In this document: one piece after another, positions 26,506 to 36,153 of the stretch
How positions within the stretch are numbered: position 1 is the stretch's first letter
Layout of the letters: each line of letters begins with the position of its first letter
Assembly: GCF_000189755.2 (NCBI RefSeq)
Contig: NZ_KI912183.1
Coordinates: forward strand, 994,257-1,058,256
Source of the DNA: Desulfotomaculum nigrificans DSM 574
Lineage (GTDB): Bacteria; Bacillota; Desulfotomaculia; Desulfotomaculales; Desulfotomaculaceae
Direction of reading: 5' to 3'
Length of the DNA: 64,000 bases
Made by a program: the position numbers and the translations under genes
Notes under the pieces: generated by a model
What the model was told of the DNA's origin: nothing
What the model saw: the letters and a program-made list of their open reading frames with translations, nothing else
Databases searched by the model: none

Positions 26506-28404
26506 TCATGAACCGGCCACAGTGGTCTCCTTTGGTTTGATAAAGATGGTAGCTAACGGAGGTAGTTTAATTTCCAGACTATAGGGTTGATTGTGCCAGG
26601 GCAGTTCGCCAGCCTGCATGGTGTCATTGCTCTGCCCGGATCCTCCGTATAACTCTCCATCGCTATTAAACACTTCTGTATATGACCCTAACTGTGGTAC
26701 ACCGATGCGGTATCCCTGCCGCAGCACCGGTGTAAAATTACAAACCACAATCAAAAAATCTGCGGAACTTTTGGCTTTCCGCATAAATGTAATCACGCTT
26801 TGACTGTAGTCATGGGGATCAATCCAGCTGAATCCCTGCTCATCATGATCATGTTCCCATAAAGCGGGTTGCTGCCGGTAAAAATGGTTAAGATCTTTGG
26901 TATAACGGTGAAGTTTTCGATGCATATCATAGTCCAGCAAATGCCAGTCCAGACTTTGGTCGTATTGCCACTCAATAAATTGGCCAAACTCCCCACCCAT
27001 AAACAACAATTTTTTGCCCGGGTGAGCCATCATATACCCGTAAAGAGCCCTTAGGTTGGCAAATTTTTGCCAGTAGTCCCCGGGCATTTTATCCAGTAAA
27101 GATTTCTTCCCGTGTACCACCTCATCATGGGATAGGGGCAAAATGAAATTTTCCGAAAAGGTATACATAAAAGAAAAGGTTAGTTGATTATGCGCCCATT
27201 TGCGGTGCACCGGGTCCATGGCCATATAGCGTAAAATATCATTCATCCAACCCATATTCCACTTATAGTTGTAACCAAGCCCACCCACGTAGGTGGGTCT
27301 GGTCACCAGTGGCCACTGGGTTGATTCCTCAGCAATCATCAGGGCCTGGGGAAAATATTTAAATACTGCCCGGTTAAGCCTCTGCATAAAATCCACAGCG
27401 GCCAGATTTTCCCTCCCGCCATACTGATTAGGCAACCACTGACCCCCTTGCTTGCCATAATCCAAATAAAGCATCTGGGCCACGGCATCAACCCGGAGGC
27501 CATCAACGTGATATACATCCAGCCAAAAAATAGCATTGGAAATTAAATAGCTGACTACTTCAGGTTTACTAAAATCAAAATTTAAGGTTCCCCATTGACT
27601 ATTTTCAGCCCGTAAACATTCAGCCGATTCATACAAAGGAGTACCGTCAAATTGCCTTAAACCATGGGCATCTTTACAAAAATGTCCCGGTACCCAATCT
27701 AAAATGACGCCAATGCCCTTTTGGTGACATTGATCTACAAAATACATAAAGTCCCGGGGTGAGCCGTAGCGGCTGGTAACTGCATAATAACCGGTGATCT
27801 GGTAACCCCAGGACCCGTCAAATGGGTGCTCCATTAAAGGCATGATTTCCACATGGGTATAGCCCATATCAACCAGATAATCAACTAATTCATGGGCCAG
27901 GTCACGGTAGGAGCAAAATTGTCCATCCTTTCGGCGCCAGGACCCCAGGTGTACTTCATAAATTAACAGGGGCCGGTCATAGCTGGATCTCAGTTTTTTT
28001 TGCTGTTGCCACCCAGCGTCCCCCCAGTTATAACTATCCAGACAGGCAATTCGGGAGGCGGTGGCCGGTCTAGCCTCTGCTGCAAATCCGTAGGGATCTG
28101 CCTTTAACAAAACCTCACCGGTGGGCGAATGAATTTCGTATTTATAAATATCACCCTCAGACAGCCCGGGCACAAAAATAGTCCATATTCCCTGGTCCTT
28201 TGTCATCACATGGTTATGCCCCTGCCACCGATTAAAATCACCCACAACCCTTACTTCCCTAGCGTTGGGGGCCCAGACGGAAAACCGGACTCCACTGACA
28301 CCATCCTGATTTACCGGATGGGCCCCGAAAACCCGGTAGCTATGGTGATGACTGCCCTCGTGGAACAGGTATAAGTCATAATCAGTTGGAACTGAACAAA
28401 TCAT
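26506..28404 (-). CDS. glgB: 1,4-alpha-glucan branching enzyme
   Basis: 632 residues, GH13_9. CBM48 (about 30-120, [19 protein letters not shown]) then the catalytic barrel: [31 protein letters not shown] (nucleophile Asp), [10 protein letters not shown] (Glu) and [15 protein letters not shown] (Asp), followed by the C-terminal beta domain. It introduces alpha-1,6 branches into glycogen. First gene of glgB-C-D-A-GH13-malQ; SD AGAGAGGTAAACC. Confidence 0.97.
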   Translation of the reverse strand: MICSVPTDYDLYLFHEGSHHHSYRVFGAHPVNQDGVSGVRFSVWAPNAREVRVVGDFNRWQGHNHVMTKDQGIWTIFVPGLSEGDIYKYEIHSPTGEVLLKADPYGFAAEARPATASRIACLDSYNWGDAGWQQQKKLRSSYDRPLLIYEVHLGSWRRKDGQFCSYRDLAHELVDYLVDMGYTHVEIMPLMEHPFDGSWGYQITGYYAVTSRYGSPRDFMYFVDQCHQKGIGVILDWVPGHFCKDAHGLRQFDGTPLYESAECLRAENSQWGTLNFDFSKPEVVSYLISNAIFWLDVYHVDGLRVDAVAQMLYLDYGKQGGQWLPNQYGGRENLAAVDFMQRLNRAVFKYFPQALMIAEESTQWPLVTRPTYVGGLGYNYKWNMGWMNDILRYMAMDPVHRKWAHNQLTFSFMYTFSENFILPLSHDEVVHGKKSLLDKMPGDYWQKFANLRALYGYMMAHPGKKLLFMGGEFGQFIEWQYDQSLDWHLLDYDMHRKLHRYTKDLNHFYRQQPALWEHDHDEQGFSWIDPHDYSQSVITFMRKAKSSADFLIVVCNFTPVLRQGYRIGVPQLGSYTEVFNSDGELYGGSGQSNDTMQAGELPWHNQPYSLEIKLPPLATIFIKPKETTVAGS

Positions 28405-28742
28405 GGTTTACCTCTCTCTTATTAGTAAAAAACGTTGTTTGTGGTGTAACGTTGTCCTTATTATAAGTACGACATTTATTACTTAATTCCTTTATTTTCC
28501 ATATAAGATATTTCCTGGTATGAACATTTATTTTTTAAATATTTAAAAACAGCCCTTTAGGTATCACTAACATAAACATTTAATGTTAGCAAGGTTTTTG
28601 ACAAAAATAATTCTAAAAAACCTGTACTTATGACAAATAATACAGTTCAAATAATGAAATAGAACTATTTGGTTTCTGCATATCATGCAACAAATTTGTC
28701 AATAATACATTTTATAAGAGTTTTTACATCCTGAGGTGCAGT
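28405..28742. other. Divergent intergenic region glgB / cis-prenyltransferase
   Basis: 338 bp, AT-rich, no gene. It contains a hairpin CTAACAT-N9-ATGTTAG (near 28567-28589), a TTGACA (28598-28603) and an imperfect repeat AGTTC...GAACT near 28650-28675. I could not fix a convincing promoter for either gene. Confidence 0.5.
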
Positions 28743-29396
28743 ATGATATCAAAATTTAAACGATTGCCCAAACATATTGGTATAATTCCTGATGGTAACC
28801 GGCGTTGGGCCCAGCTACATAATCTACCCAAACACGCAGGCTATGATTACGGCATCAAACCAGGTTTTACCCTTTATGAAACCTGTTTGGAATTAGGTAT
28901 CCCGGAAGTTACCTTCTACGGCTTTACTCAGGATAATACCAAGCGTCCGGCCGTGCAGAAGCAAGCCTTTCAAAAGGCCTGTGTAGATGCAGTAAACATA
29001 TTGGCCAATCGGGATGCTTCTCTACTTGTAATTGGTAACAGCGCTTCACCCCAGTTTCCCAAAGAACTGCTTCCTTTCACCAGCAGACAAACCTTTGGCC
29101 GTGATTTAATTAAAATAAACTTTTTGGTTAACTATAGCTGGAAATGGGACTTGAGTTATGGGCTTAATAACGGCCCGACCCAGGATTTGCATGAATCCAT
29201 TGCGTCTAAAGATATTTCACGAATTGACTTAATTATCCGCTGGGGTGGTCGGCGCAGGCTCAGCGGCTTTTTACCGGTTCAGTCCATTTACGCGGATTTT
29301 TACATCGTTGATGAATTATGGCCTGATTTTCAACTGGATCAGTTTTATGAGGCTTTGCGCTGGTATGAAACTCAGGATATCACTTTAGGTGGCTAA
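28743..29396 (+). CDS. Undecaprenyl-diphosphate-synthase-like cis-prenyltransferase (divergent paralogue)
   Basis: 217 residues against about 250 for UppS. The N terminus keeps the pyrophosphate site HIGIIPDGNRRWAQLH. The C-terminal signature, in UppS usually RTSGEQRLSNFLLWQ then AYAE, here reads RWGGRRRLSGFLPVQ then YADF, so the metal-binding Glu is Asp and the homoallylic-site Arg context is altered. About 30 residues are missing in the middle. It probably makes or binds a different chain, or is regulatory; a housekeeping uppS should exist elsewhere. SD TGAGGTGC; monocistronic with a terminator. Confidence 0.8.
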   Translation: MISKFKRLPKHIGIIPDGNRRWAQLHNLPKHAGYDYGIKPGFTLYETCLELGIPEVTFYGFTQDNTKRPAVQKQAFQKACVDAVNILANRDASLLVIGNSASPQFPKELLPFTSRQTFGRDLIKINFLVNYSWKWDLSYGLNNGPTQDLHESIASKDISRIDLIIRWGGRRRLSGFLPVQSIYADFYIVDELWPDFQLDQFYEALRWYETQDITLGG

Positions 29397-29439
29397 AAAA
29401 ATTCTGCCGGGTATTTATCGGCAGAATTTTTGTTTTTTA
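29396..29439 (+). terminator. Terminator of the cis-prenyltransferase gene
   Basis: Stem ATTCTGCCG/CGGCAGAAT followed by TTTTGTTTTTT. Confidence 0.9.
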
Positions 29440-29631
29440 TTGAAAATTGATTTAATGCGTGCTACTATAATTTTAACCATAGCGAAATATTTACATAGTT
29501 TCTTCCATATAATGTTAGTAGGTTAGTTAATCAACTACGGGTAAAAGGTTGAAGGATTTTAAGTTAAAACATTTTTAACTTGCTGAATGTTGCTTCAATT
29601 TTAAGGGGTACCACCAAGGAGGTTGACAATA

Positions 29632-30786
29632 ATGGGCTGTAACGATGCACAAAATATTTTCCTTGACTTGCTTCCTAAAACATGGTTGCCACGCCAGCAA
29701 ACTTCAATGTATGGTACCAATTACGAAATTGAAATTGTTGAACCGGGTGTTCCGACCGGCATTGTTTTTTCTGCCCACGTAAAGGGTACAAGCCGTCCCC
29801 ATTACGATAACCATTTCATCAGTTGTTCGGTGGAAACCAAAAAACTACTGCACCTTTGTCAAAATGAATCCCGGCCGGTTTTCTCTTTCATAGTAGATAT
29901 AGAAAAAAAATCTGCCTACTGGCTTTTGGCCCAGGAGTATGTGGATAAAGTTCTGTTTACCTCTAACCCCCAATGGTTCCTGCAAAAAACAGTTACCTTA
30001 AAGGCACCTTTAACCAACAAGTTAACCGCCCCCCTGGATAAGCTTAGCCAATCAATCGCTAAAGGTTTGGAATATATTTATTTAAAACGCTGGCAATCAG
30101 CTTATTTCAAAGTAACCAGCAAAATTAAAGAGTTATACAATTCTCCGGCAACTTTCCAAGAAGCTGTACAAAAGGAAGCACAAAGATTACAAAACCAGAG
30201 TGCCAAGGGGTTAGCCAGAGATTGTCATTGCTCCACCGGAGAAAATACTTGTATCTCCTGCTCCTTTAATCATCAACCAACGGGTCAATCAAACAGCGAA
30301 GTACAAGCCAGTTTAGACTATGCCCAGGGCCTTAAATTATTAGACCCCAAGGAAAATAGAATTGCCTACTATCATCTGAGCAAGACCTTAGCCAAAGCTG
30401 CTGGCAACATATCCCCCGGTCTGCGTTATACGGTGCTGGGTGAAATGGCCTTTTACGACTACTTGCTGCAATTTATGAGTGTCTTTGATTTTTTGGGAAC
30501 TGACGCCTTGTTACACTTAGCCAAAGTACAAGAACAGCAAAAATATTTCAGCCCCTTAGAAGAATTAACCACCACCATTTATTCCTCCTTAGATGAAGGC
30601 GAACTGATCGCCGCCAGTATGCTCACCATCAGACTTGCCGATACATACTTATTCGCCGTTCCCTACATTAGCAAAACATTCGGCCAGGAAACCGCCTCCC
30701 CGCTATTGGACTTAGCCCAAACGCTGCTGGTAACAGCCCACGACATAGCCTCGGTGGTGGAAACGCCCGGTTTCGTGCTGCAATAA
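29632..30786 (+). CDS. DUF4365-like protein with a Cys-rich centre, function unknown
   Basis: 384 residues from ATG 29632, set by AAGGAGG at 29616-29622; an in-frame TTG at 29623 is too close to it. The first 125 residues resemble DUF4365, a PD-(D/E)xK-type nuclease-like domain: GTNYEIEIVE, then VFSAHVKGTSR in place of the usual QvKst motif, and SFIVDIEKKSAYWLLAQEYV. A short Cys cluster, CHCSTGENTC-IS-C, follows near 200, then an all-helical half (220-384) with no recognized domain. DUF4365 occurs in several phage-defence genes, but no partner gene is present. The gene is alone between two terminators. Confidence 0.55.
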   Translation: MGCNDAQNIFLDLLPKTWLPRQQTSMYGTNYEIEIVEPGVPTGIVFSAHVKGTSRPHYDNHFISCSVETKKLLHLCQNESRPVFSFIVDIEKKSAYWLLAQEYVDKVLFTSNPQWFLQKTVTLKAPLTNKLTAPLDKLSQSIAKGLEYIYLKRWQSAYFKVTSKIKELYNSPATFQEAVQKEAQRLQNQSAKGLARDCHCSTGENTCISCSFNHQPTGQSNSEVQASLDYAQGLKLLDPKENRIAYYHLSKTLAKAAGNISPGLRYTVLGEMAFYDYLLQFMSVFDFLGTDALLHLAKVQEQQKYFSPLEELTTTIYSSLDEGELIAASMLTIRLADTYLFAVPYISKTFGQETASPLLDLAQTLLVTAHDIASVVETPGFVLQ

Positions 30787-30820
30787 AAAAGAACCCGAAG
30801 GTAATAATCCGGGTTCTTTA
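30785..30820. terminator. Convergent terminator
   Basis: Stem AAAGAACCCG/CGGGTTCTTT between the DUF4365-like gene and the CCG-protein gene on the other strand. Confidence 0.85.
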
Positions 30821-30829
30821 ACCAGTTAA

Positions 30830-32449
30830 CTATTTTAAATGTTCAAAGGCGTCCTCATCCAGGAACTCTAAAAATGGCTTGTCAAACTGCACCATGGCGT
30901 TAACCACCAATTCAACTAAGCCGCCATAATGCACATTGAACTTAGCAGTTGCTTGGTAGTACTCCAGGATGTCCCTGATGGCACCTTTACAGTTGGAGCA
31001 AGGAGCGCAAACATACTTGGGTACATCTTGCTCCATCTCAGGCTGGAAGGCCTCCAGAATTTGCTTAAACTTCATCCGGCTGGAGATTTTATTTCTAAAC
31101 TCAGGGAAGTTAAAGGACTTCATAATAGCAAACCCACTACCGCCACCGCAGCAGAAATTCTTAGCCCCATTAGGATACATTTCCCTGAATTGGGGTGCAA
31201 CGGCTTTAATGATTTCACGCTGGGGTTGGACAATACCCATCATCCTAACTACGTTGCAGGGGTCATGCAGGGTAACCGGGAAGTTATTTCGCCGAGGATC
31301 CAGCTTAAATACGTTTTTCTTAATTAAATCAGCCAGCAGGGGTAAGAAACTTTCCCTGGGAATATTGTCCTCCCCTACCATGGCACGGTCAATGGCCACC
31401 ATAGCAGCTTTATGCGCGTGACCGCATTCACCGACAACAATTCTTCTAACACCCAGATCCTTGGCTGCCTTTAACTGGGCCAAACCAATTTTTCTGGACT
31501 GGGCATCGTCATAGAACAGGCCGTAGTTCACGTTGTCGTAACCGATCATATCACTGCTGAGAGTCCAATCCAGACCGGCCTCTTCAAAGATAATGGCAAA
31601 AGCAGCGGGGTTTTCCGGCCAGGCCAAATATTCACCGGCGTTGTGGGTCAACAGGATGTCGGCACCCTTTTTATCCACGGGAATCTTATATTTCTTGCCG
31701 GTTCTTTCATAAATATCTTCTTCCATGAATTCAATCATATCCAGGAAGGCTTCTTTGGTAATACCGGTACTGGAACCGGTCTTTAACTGCAGCATGGAAC
31801 CCTTTTCGTGCAGCGGCTTGGGAGCAATACCCATTTCCATACTGAACAGTTTTCTAATTTCCCTGGCCAATAACCCGTTGTCCAGACCCAGCGGGCAAGT
31901 TTGCGCACAACGGCGGCACAGGTTGCAACGGTAGGCCAATTCACCCAGGCGGAAGATGGTTTCAAAGTTAATATCAATATCCCCGCCGGTAAACCTGCTC
32001 CAAAAACCTTCACCTTTAAAATGCTTTTTAACAATCTTCCGTAGTACCTCGGAACGGAAAATGGGGCGGTAAATTTCCTGTTCGCCGGAAGACTTGAAGA
32101 CGTGACAAGCTTCAGAGCAGGTATTGCATTTAGCGCAGTACTCAAAAGACAGCATAAAAGGTTGTAAATAGTTCCGGTTGGTCTCATCGGAGAAAAGTTT
32201 TTCCAAACCACTCAAGAACTTTTGGACAAAGGCCTCTTCCTCTTCTTTGGTTTGCGGTCTTACCAGTGTCTCGTTAGCAACAAATCCGTCCAGGCTGGTA
32301 CAATAGGTTTCTTTCCAGGCTTCTTTGGGTTCAGTAAATTCAGGTTCCATGCCGGGCTTATCGTAAGGTGCCGGCAAAGGCATGAGTTTATCAATTTTAG
32401 CCAGTTGTTCAACCGGTTTTCCCATATCTTGAGGTCTGATGTTACCCAT
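30830..32449 (-). CDS. DsrK/TmcB/HdrD-like Fe-S oxidoreductase (CCG domains)
   Basis: 539 residues, soluble. An N-terminal 4Fe-4S pair (CAKCNTCSEACHV with Cys105/108/111/115, and CNLCRRCAQTCPLG) precedes two cysteine-rich CCG-type regions; the second has NFCCGGGSG and CAPCSNCKGA, ligands for the noncubane [4Fe-4S] of HdrB/HdrD/DsrK. Such proteins exchange electrons between quinone, via a cytochrome b, and cytoplasmic disulfide carriers such as DsrC. It is encoded 35 bp downstream of a NarI-like cytochrome b, forming a DsrMK/TmcBC-like pair. No dsrAB, dsrC or cytochrome c gene is nearby, so the exact subtype is open. Confidence 0.85.
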   Translation of the reverse strand: MGNIRPQDMGKPVEQLAKIDKLMPLPAPYDKPGMEPEFTEPKEAWKETYCTSLDGFVANETLVRPQTKEEEEAFVQKFLSGLEKLFSDETNRNYLQPFMLSFEYCAKCNTCSEACHVFKSSGEQEIYRPIFRSEVLRKIVKKHFKGEGFWSRFTGGDIDINFETIFRLGELAYRCNLCRRCAQTCPLGLDNGLLAREIRKLFSMEMGIAPKPLHEKGSMLQLKTGSSTGITKEAFLDMIEFMEEDIYERTGKKYKIPVDKKGADILLTHNAGEYLAWPENPAAFAIIFEEAGLDWTLSSDMIGYDNVNYGLFYDDAQSRKIGLAQLKAAKDLGVRRIVVGECGHAHKAAMVAIDRAMVGEDNIPRESFLPLLADLIKKNVFKLDPRRNNFPVTLHDPCNVVRMMGIVQPQREIIKAVAPQFREMYPNGAKNFCCGGGSGFAIMKSFNFPEFRNKISSRMKFKQILEAFQPEMEQDVPKYVCAPCSNCKGAIRDILEYYQATAKFNVHYGGLVELVVNAMVQFDKPFLEFLDEDAFEHLK

Positions 32450-32484
32450 TACTTATGCCTACCTCCTATCTGACAATTATTTTT

Positions 32485-33399
32485 CTATTTCTTGTCCTGC
32501 GAAGCTGCCGCCGGGTTAATATGAGGTGCTGACCATGAGGCTTTCGGTTTATAACTAATTGCTTCTTTAACTATTTGTTCCATTTGGGAATTTCTCAAAT
32601 TCGGTTCATTATCCCAAAGCACTTTATGGAAGGAGAAATATTTACCTACATAGTGACTCATTTTAGTCTGCGGAATATAAATCATTACCGCACCCAGTAA
32701 CAGAATGTGTACAGTCAGAGCAGTACCGGCCTTAATGGGGGAGAAAGTTAACATGGCTCTGGCGATATCGCGTCCATAGTTAAAACCAGGGTCACCGCTC
32801 CAAACAACTATACCGGAAGCCACTACCGCAAACAGGAACAGTAAGTTAAAGTACTCTTCCAGGGTGGTATACTTGGCAAAAGTGCTGTTAAAGAGTCTTT
32901 TTAAGAACAAGCAGAAGGAACCGATGGCCATTAGAATGGCACCTAATCCGCCGGCAATCAAAGTTACATAATAAACAATAGTAGTCCATAGGCTGCTGTT
33001 AACACCCTGAGCGGTAGCTAAAGATACGCCGGTAGAAAGTTCAGTGATGGCTCCTACAAATAACATAACAGTCCATAAACCTAACAAATATATACCTAAG
33101 TGCATGGCGTAGGATAACCACCATTGACGTCTTTGGTTAACAAACAGGTTTTTAATGAACAGCATTTCCTTTAACATATCGATGATTTCACCAACATGGG
33201 ACACCCTTCTGGGCTTATTCCACCACTCCAGGTCCTCATAGTAAGATCCCCCGTAATGTCCCTTACCGTCTGGCTCCTTAGGCACCGGATATAATTCCCA
33301 GCGGCCATGCATAGGCATTTTGGCAAACTGGTAGGCCTTGTAAAGTGACAGCCCGATAAATGCGACAACGGAGAAATAGGCAAATACCGTTAGAAACAA
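32485..33399 (-). CDS. DsrM/TmcC-like cytochrome b membrane subunit
   Basis: 304 residues with about five to six membrane helices and conserved His in the helices (for example LSYAMHLGIYLLGLW and ALTVHILLLGAVM), the NarI-like di-heme b pattern. It should oxidize or reduce menaquinone and pass electrons to the CCG protein encoded next. Start TTG 33399 follows AAGGAGGTATGTCAG. First gene of the two-gene unit, preceded by a long AT-rich stretch. Confidence 0.85.
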   Translation of the reverse strand: MFLTVFAYFSVVAFIGLSLYKAYQFAKMPMHGRWELYPVPKEPDGKGHYGGSYYEDLEWWNKPRRVSHVGEIIDMLKEMLFIKNLFVNQRRQWWLSYAMHLGIYLLGLWTVMLFVGAITELSTGVSLATAQGVNSSLWTTIVYYVTLIAGGLGAILMAIGSFCLFLKRLFNSTFAKYTTLEEYFNLLFLFAVVASGIVVWSGDPGFNYGRDIARAMLTFSPIKAGTALTVHILLLGAVMIYIPQTKMSHYVGKYFSFHKVLWDNEPNLRNSQMEQIVKEAISYKPKASWSAPHINPAAASQDKK

Positions 33400-33419
33400 C
33401 TGACATACCTCCTTAGAAT

Positions 33420-34230
33420 GTTTTAAAATTTGTTATTAATTAAAAGAACTAGGTGATAAGAGCTTTTGTTAGGCTTGTCCCCTTGATACTATTAACTGCC
33501 CAACTTTTTCACTCCTTCCCTAGTAAAAAATCATAATACTCCTACTATTCGACAATGATTCAATGCTAATTATAGTAAACTATAGTTAACTAATCAATAT
33601 CAAATAGACGACCCAAACAGGATATTATGTTATATAAATCATACGGTTGATTTTATCTTAAATTTTTATTGAACTTTTCTCAATTATTTATTTATTTTTT
33701 ATTATGGCAACCATTAACATTACAATAAATTTTTATTTTGAAACAAATTATTTCATACAAATTTATACACAATATCTTATAAATTTAATTTGTGATTTAC
33801 CTCAATAATTTATTGAATTATTTTATATGGTAATTAAATTATATTTCGAAATTTTTAGCCGGGAAAAGAGGCAAAATTATTTAAATCCTTACATTTTAAG
33901 CTTTTAGGAGTTATTTTTTAGGCTATAGTACATTCGCTAAGCAAAATTATAATTATTTTTAAAATATACAAAAAGTTTGTCAAATTAAAGAATTTTTTGG
34001 TATTTTTTAATAAACAAAAGTTACCACAATATATGATTCTTATATTTTTTATTAATCTTACTTTTATGCTAATTATTATTCTCTAAAAGTTTTTCTGTAT
34101 CTATAATTTGATATTACTTTATATAATTTTTTTATTTATTTTCTTCTGCCTGCTTCGCATTGAAAAACACCCAATAGATAAATTATAAAATATTTTGATT
34201 ATTATATTAAAGCCAATTATTAATAAAATG
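33420..34230. other. Long AT-rich non-coding region
   Basis: About 0.8 kb with no gene on either strand and a sharply higher A+T content than its neighbours, rich in A and T runs and TTTATT-type motifs. It holds whatever controls the cytochrome b/CCG pair. No repeat array or RNA gene could be recognized. Confidence 0.75.
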
Positions 34231-34235
34231 AAAAT

Positions 34236-34251
34236 TCGGCCCCTGGGCCGA
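34236..34251 (-). terminator. Terminator of the O-methyltransferase gene
   Basis: Stem TCGGCC-CAGG-GGCCGA immediately after the stop codon, followed on the minus strand by ATTTTCATTTTATT. Confidence 0.75.
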
Positions 34252-34911
34252 CTACTTTCTGGTGCTGATGGTTACTCCGTCACCAACCGGTATAATAATG
34301 GTCTCTAATTTAGGATGTTCCATAACCATTTCCAAATAAGACCGCAGCCGGGTCACCGCTGTTTTATTTCTCCTTTTGTCAATCTGACCCGATATAACCA
34401 TGCCTCTCATAAACACGTCTTCCGCCACCATAATACCGCCAGGTTGCAACAGTTCCACACACTTATCCAGAAATTCAATATATTTACCTTTAGCTGCATC
34501 CAAAAAGATAAAATCATAAGGTTCGGTTAGTTCAAAGAGCAGTTCCCTGGCATCCCCCAAGATTAACTTTATTTTATCTGCTACCCCAGCTTTTTTAAAA
34601 TACCTTTGGGCAGCCTCAAACCTTGGGCGGTTAATTTCCATTGTGGTAATCTGGCCACCTCGGGGCAGTACTGCCCTGGCCAACCACAGGGTAGAATAGC
34701 CTATGGCGGTGCCAATCTCCAAAACTCTGCAACTTTGCTTGGTTAAAGCCAACCAGTATAACAAATGACCTACTTCCGGTTCTACTATGGGAATGATCTT
34801 GTCCCTGGCTTCCTGTTCCATTTCTTTAAATATACCTGTCCTGGGTGGTAGCAGATTTCTAATATATTGCTGTACTTCCGGTTGAATAATGCCTGACACA
34901 ATTACCTCCAT
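34252..34911 (-). CDS. SAM-dependent O-methyltransferase (TrmR/YrrM type)
   Basis: 219 residues, class I methyltransferase of the catechol/caffeoyl-CoA O-methyltransferase family. SAM site VLEIGTAIGYSTLWLA (about 68-83), acidic loop ILGDARELLF, and metal/catalytic block YDFIFLDAAKGKY, then GGIMVAEDV. The closest functional match in Firmicutes is TrmR, which methylates 5-hydroxyuridine in tRNA, but small-molecule methylation is possible. A single-gene unit. Confidence 0.88.
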   Translation of the reverse strand: MEVIVSGIIQPEVQQYIRNLLPPRTGIFKEMEQEARDKIIPIVEPEVGHLLYWLALTKQSCRVLEIGTAIGYSTLWLARAVLPRGGQITTMEINRPRFEAAQRYFKKAGVADKIKLILGDARELLFELTEPYDFIFLDAAKGKYIEFLDKCVELLQPGGIMVAEDVFMRGMVISGQIDKRRNKTAVTRLRSYLEMVMEHPKLETIIIPVGDGVTISTRK

Positions 34912-35102
34912 AACAAACCCTAAGGGAGTATTTTACTATTTTAATTATATACCAATTTACTGGCATAACAAAAAAGTCAATTATAAATAATAAATTGTTC
35001 AAATCTCGCCTATTGTCAGCCAACTGTCAGACAAATATACATCTCTATTTTATGATTTGAGAATATTAAAACTATTGATACTTATAACTACGGGTGATCA
35101 AA

Positions 35103-35999
35103 ATGAATATATCTCATCTCAAAGTTTTTAAGGTTTTGGCGGAAACAGGCAGTTTAGCTAAGACCTCTAAAATATTGGATTTGTCCCAACCTACCATCAA
35201 TCATCATATCCACTTATTAGAACAGCATTACGGGGTAAAATTATTTGACCGTTCTCAAAAAAAAATTAAACTAACCCGTTTTGGCAAAGTACTGGAAAAT
35301 TACGTGACGCAAATTTTAGACCTGCTGGATAAATCCAAAGAACACATGGAAAAGATGGTGGGTGAAGTCAGCGGTGATTTATATTTAGGGGCCAGTCATA
35401 CCATTGCAGAAAATGTTCTGCCCAAACTTATGGGTATGTTTAACCATGACTACCCGGAAGTTAATATCCACCTTGAGGTAACCAATACAAAGCATATCGT
35501 GGAACATATTTTAGATGGTCCCCTGGAACTTGGTTTGATTGAAGGCCCGGTAGAACATGAAAATATCATTAGCAAGCCCTTTATGAAGGATGAATTGCTG
35601 GTTGTACTGCCTTATAACCACCCCCTGGCCATTAAGAAAAATCTTACCCTTAAGGAAGTAGCATCTCTCCCCTTTGTTTTAAGGGAGCCCGGGTCAGGAA
35701 CCAGGGTGGTTATGGAAACGGCCTTAAAGAAGGCCGGATTAGATCCTAACGATCTCAATACCGTAATGGACCTTGGCAATACCCAGGCGGTTATCGGGGC
35801 AGTGGAAGCCGGGCTCGGGGCTACCATTTTGTCTGGTTTGGCTGTCAGTAAAGAAATCCAACTAAAAACAGTAAAAACCTGCCGTATATCCAACGTCAGT
35901 ATTGAGCGGTATTTTTCAGTAATATTAAATAAAAGCAAGCCCGTTTCTCCGGTCTGCGAAACATTTCTTTCCTTCATTACCACTCACGTTAACAATTAA
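35103..35999 (+). CDS. LysR-family transcriptional regulator
   Basis: 298 residues from ATG 35103 (GTG 35094 would add three residues). N-terminal winged helix (NISHLKVFKVLAETGSLAKT, with SQPTINHHIHLLE as recognition helix), linker helix, then the periplasmic-binding-like effector domain from about 90. Overall form resembles CysL/YwfK-type regulators. It is alone, with a terminator, upstream of the hydrogenase operon in the same direction; whether it controls that operon is not shown by the sequence. Confidence 0.93.
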   Translation: MNISHLKVFKVLAETGSLAKTSKILDLSQPTINHHIHLLEQHYGVKLFDRSQKKIKLTRFGKVLENYVTQILDLLDKSKEHMEKMVGEVSGDLYLGASHTIAENVLPKLMGMFNHDYPEVNIHLEVTNTKHIVEHILDGPLELGLIEGPVEHENIISKPFMKDELLVVLPYNHPLAIKKNLTLKEVASLPFVLREPGSGTRVVMETALKKAGLDPNDLNTVMDLGNTQAVIGAVEAGLGATILSGLAVSKEIQLKTVKTCRISNVSIERYFSVILNKSKPVSPVCETFLSFITTHVNN

Positions 36000-36017
36000 C
36001 AAATTGAAAAATTTACC

Positions 36018-36049
36018 AAAGGCTAACTGTATGGTTGGCCTTTATTTTA
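36018..36049 (+). terminator. Terminator of the LysR gene
   Basis: Stem AAAGGCTAAC with GGTTGGCCTTT followed by ATTTTATTTATTTTTT. Confidence 0.8.
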
Positions 36050-36153
36050 TTTATTTTTTGTACTATATTGATAATTTTAAAAAAAAATCGTTTCAATGTT
36101 TTTACTATTGAAGGAATTATCAATATTTCGAAGAATAAATTATTAAAAAAGAT

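Noticed and set aside
30969-31421. Plus-strand frames of 130-150 codons opposite the CCG-protein gene
   Set aside because: Antisense shadows of a well-supported gene; no SD and no protein-like motifs.
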